NCBI GenBank assembly: GCA_003131705.1
Contig: PKUY01000401.1
Location: 4,123 to 10,291, forward strand
Source: Acidobacteriota bacterium
GTDB lineage: Bacteria > Acidobacteriota > Terriglobia > Acidiferrales > UBA7541
Reading direction: 5' to 3'
Length of the DNA: 6,169 bases
The notes under the pieces are model-generated. The model made no database searches and was not told where the DNA came from. It saw only the letters and a list, made by a program, of their open reading frames with translations. Made by a program: the position numbers and the translations under genes. Within the stretch, counting starts at the first letter, position 1. Every line of letters starts with the position of its first letter. Below, in pieces: positions 5,833-6,169 of the stretch.

Positions 5833-6129
5833 TTATACGTGAACTAGCTGGCGAATACGCCGTACACGGATTTGCCTCTCGCGCTTGCGGGTTTGAGCGA
5901 TGTCGTAGGAGCCTTGCATCCGCATGAGCGTGTCCATCCTCACTCCAAAGGCTTTCTCAATGCGGAGCGCCATGTCTCCGGAGAGGTCAGCCTTGCCGTT
6001 CAGGAGGCTGGACAAAGCGGGCCGCGAAACCCCAAGCGCGATAGCCGCCGCGGTTACCGTCAGGCCCGCAGGCTGGATGATCTCGGTCCGGATGAAATCT
6101 CCGGGATGGGACGGGTTTTTCATAGGCAT
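5833..6129 (-). CDS. higA: HigA family antitoxin (XRE-type helix-turn-helix)
   Basis: 98 codons from ATG 6129 to TAA. HigA antitoxins bind and neutralise the HigB mRNA interferase and repress their own operon through the helix-turn-helix. The hallmark N-terminus is NPSHPGDFIRTEIIQPAGLT (5-24). The helix-turn-helix follows at about 24-46: scaffold helix TVTAAAIALG, turn, recognition helix SRPALSSLLNGKA. Then come LSGDMALRIEKAFGV (49-63) and a basic C-terminus (RKRERQIRVRR, 81-91). Length is normal for the family. A strong AAGGAG eight bases before the ATG fixes the start; Met3 is less well spaced. The end of the toxin gene lies 19 bp upstream on the same strand, giving the toxin-first order typical of higBA. 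Autoregulation would act at a promoter beyond the right edge. The antitoxin looks intact; toxin integrity cannot be judged. Confidence 0.93.
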   Translation of the reverse strand: MPMKNPSHPGDFIRTEIIQPAGLTVTAAAIALGVSRPALSSLLNGKADLSGDMALRIEKAFGVRMDTLMRMQGSYDIAQTRKRERQIRVRRIRQLVHV

Positions 6130-6137
6130 GGCGTTTA

Positions 6138-6143
6138 CTCCTT
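6138..6143 (-). promoter_or_regulatory. Ribosome-binding site of higA
   Basis: AAGGAG on the minus strand, eight bases before ATG 6129, inside the higB-higA spacer. It is close to a consensus Shine-Dalgarno and suggests the antitoxin is translated independently and efficiently, as needed for excess over toxin. Confidence 0.7.
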
Positions 6144-6148
6144 CTATC

Positions 6149-6169
6149 CTAGTGGTAGTCTTCCAAGTT
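6149..6169 (-). CDS. higB: HigB toxin, last six codons (cut by right edge)
   Basis: Read on the minus strand from 6169, the frame gives Asn-Leu-Glu-Asp-Tyr-His and then TAG at 6151-6149. RelE/HigB-family toxins very often end in (V)xxEDYH, and this stop lies 19 bp upstream of a HigA gene, exactly where HigB belongs. The family consists of ribosome-dependent mRNA endonucleases of about 90-95 residues. Identification rests on six residues plus position; the rest of the gene is outside the window, so integrity and catalytic residues cannot be checked. Confidence 0.7.
   Translation of the reverse strand, partial: NLEDYH

Noticed and set aside
1..6169. CRISPR arrays, intact tRNA or rRNA genes, riboswitches, origins
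   Set aside because: I saw no regularly spaced repeats, no complete cloverleaf, no rRNA-like blocks and no recognisable riboswitch or iteron pattern on either strand.

Overview
The window looks like an accessory, partly decayed stretch of a soil-type bacterial chromosome. Moderately high GC, GC-rich third codon positions, the YD-repeat and transposase families and the general gene style suggest Acidobacteriota (Terriglobia-like). That assignment comes from family resemblance only; no taxonomic marker is present.

Layout. (a) 1-1735, minus strand: the first 208 codons of a larger protein running off the left edge (tentatively of the pyrophosphate-type PEP carboxykinase kind), preceded by an intact exported nucleoside-hydrolase-family protein. 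(b) 1771-1815, minus strand: the 3' half of a tRNA-Asp(GTC) gene, from the anticodon loop to an encoded CCA and followed by a T6 run, with no 5' half. This is what an integration scar looks like. (c) 1816-3082: no intact gene. It holds a tandem 12-bp repeat, a fragment of a YD-repeat (Rhs-like) protein, and the 3' end of a fatty-acid desaturase joined to it in frame. Both fragments are frameshifted. (d) 3083-4246, minus strand: an intact site-2 protease (M50) with two CBS domains. (e) 4247-4542: intergenic DNA with three small inverted repeats. (f) 4543-5573, plus strand: a DDE transposase gene killed by a one-base deletion and a nonsense codon. (g) 5574-5832: non-coding, with a possible terminator. 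(h) 5833-6169, minus strand: the HigA antitoxin gene and the last six codons of an upstream HigB toxin gene, cut by the right edge.

How it fits together. The intact genes do not form one pathway. The nucleoside hydrolase and the left-edge gene are co-directional but 107 bp apart. The only functional pair is higB-higA. If the tRNA half is a displaced attachment site, the host chromosome lies to its left and the mosaic of gene fragments, dead IS and toxin-antitoxin genes on its right is old imported or rearranged DNA. That reading is an inference. I found no convincing undescribed system. The most informative items are the tRNA-half scar, the YD-repeat/desaturase junction, and the nucleoside hydrolase lacking the canonical catalytic histidine.
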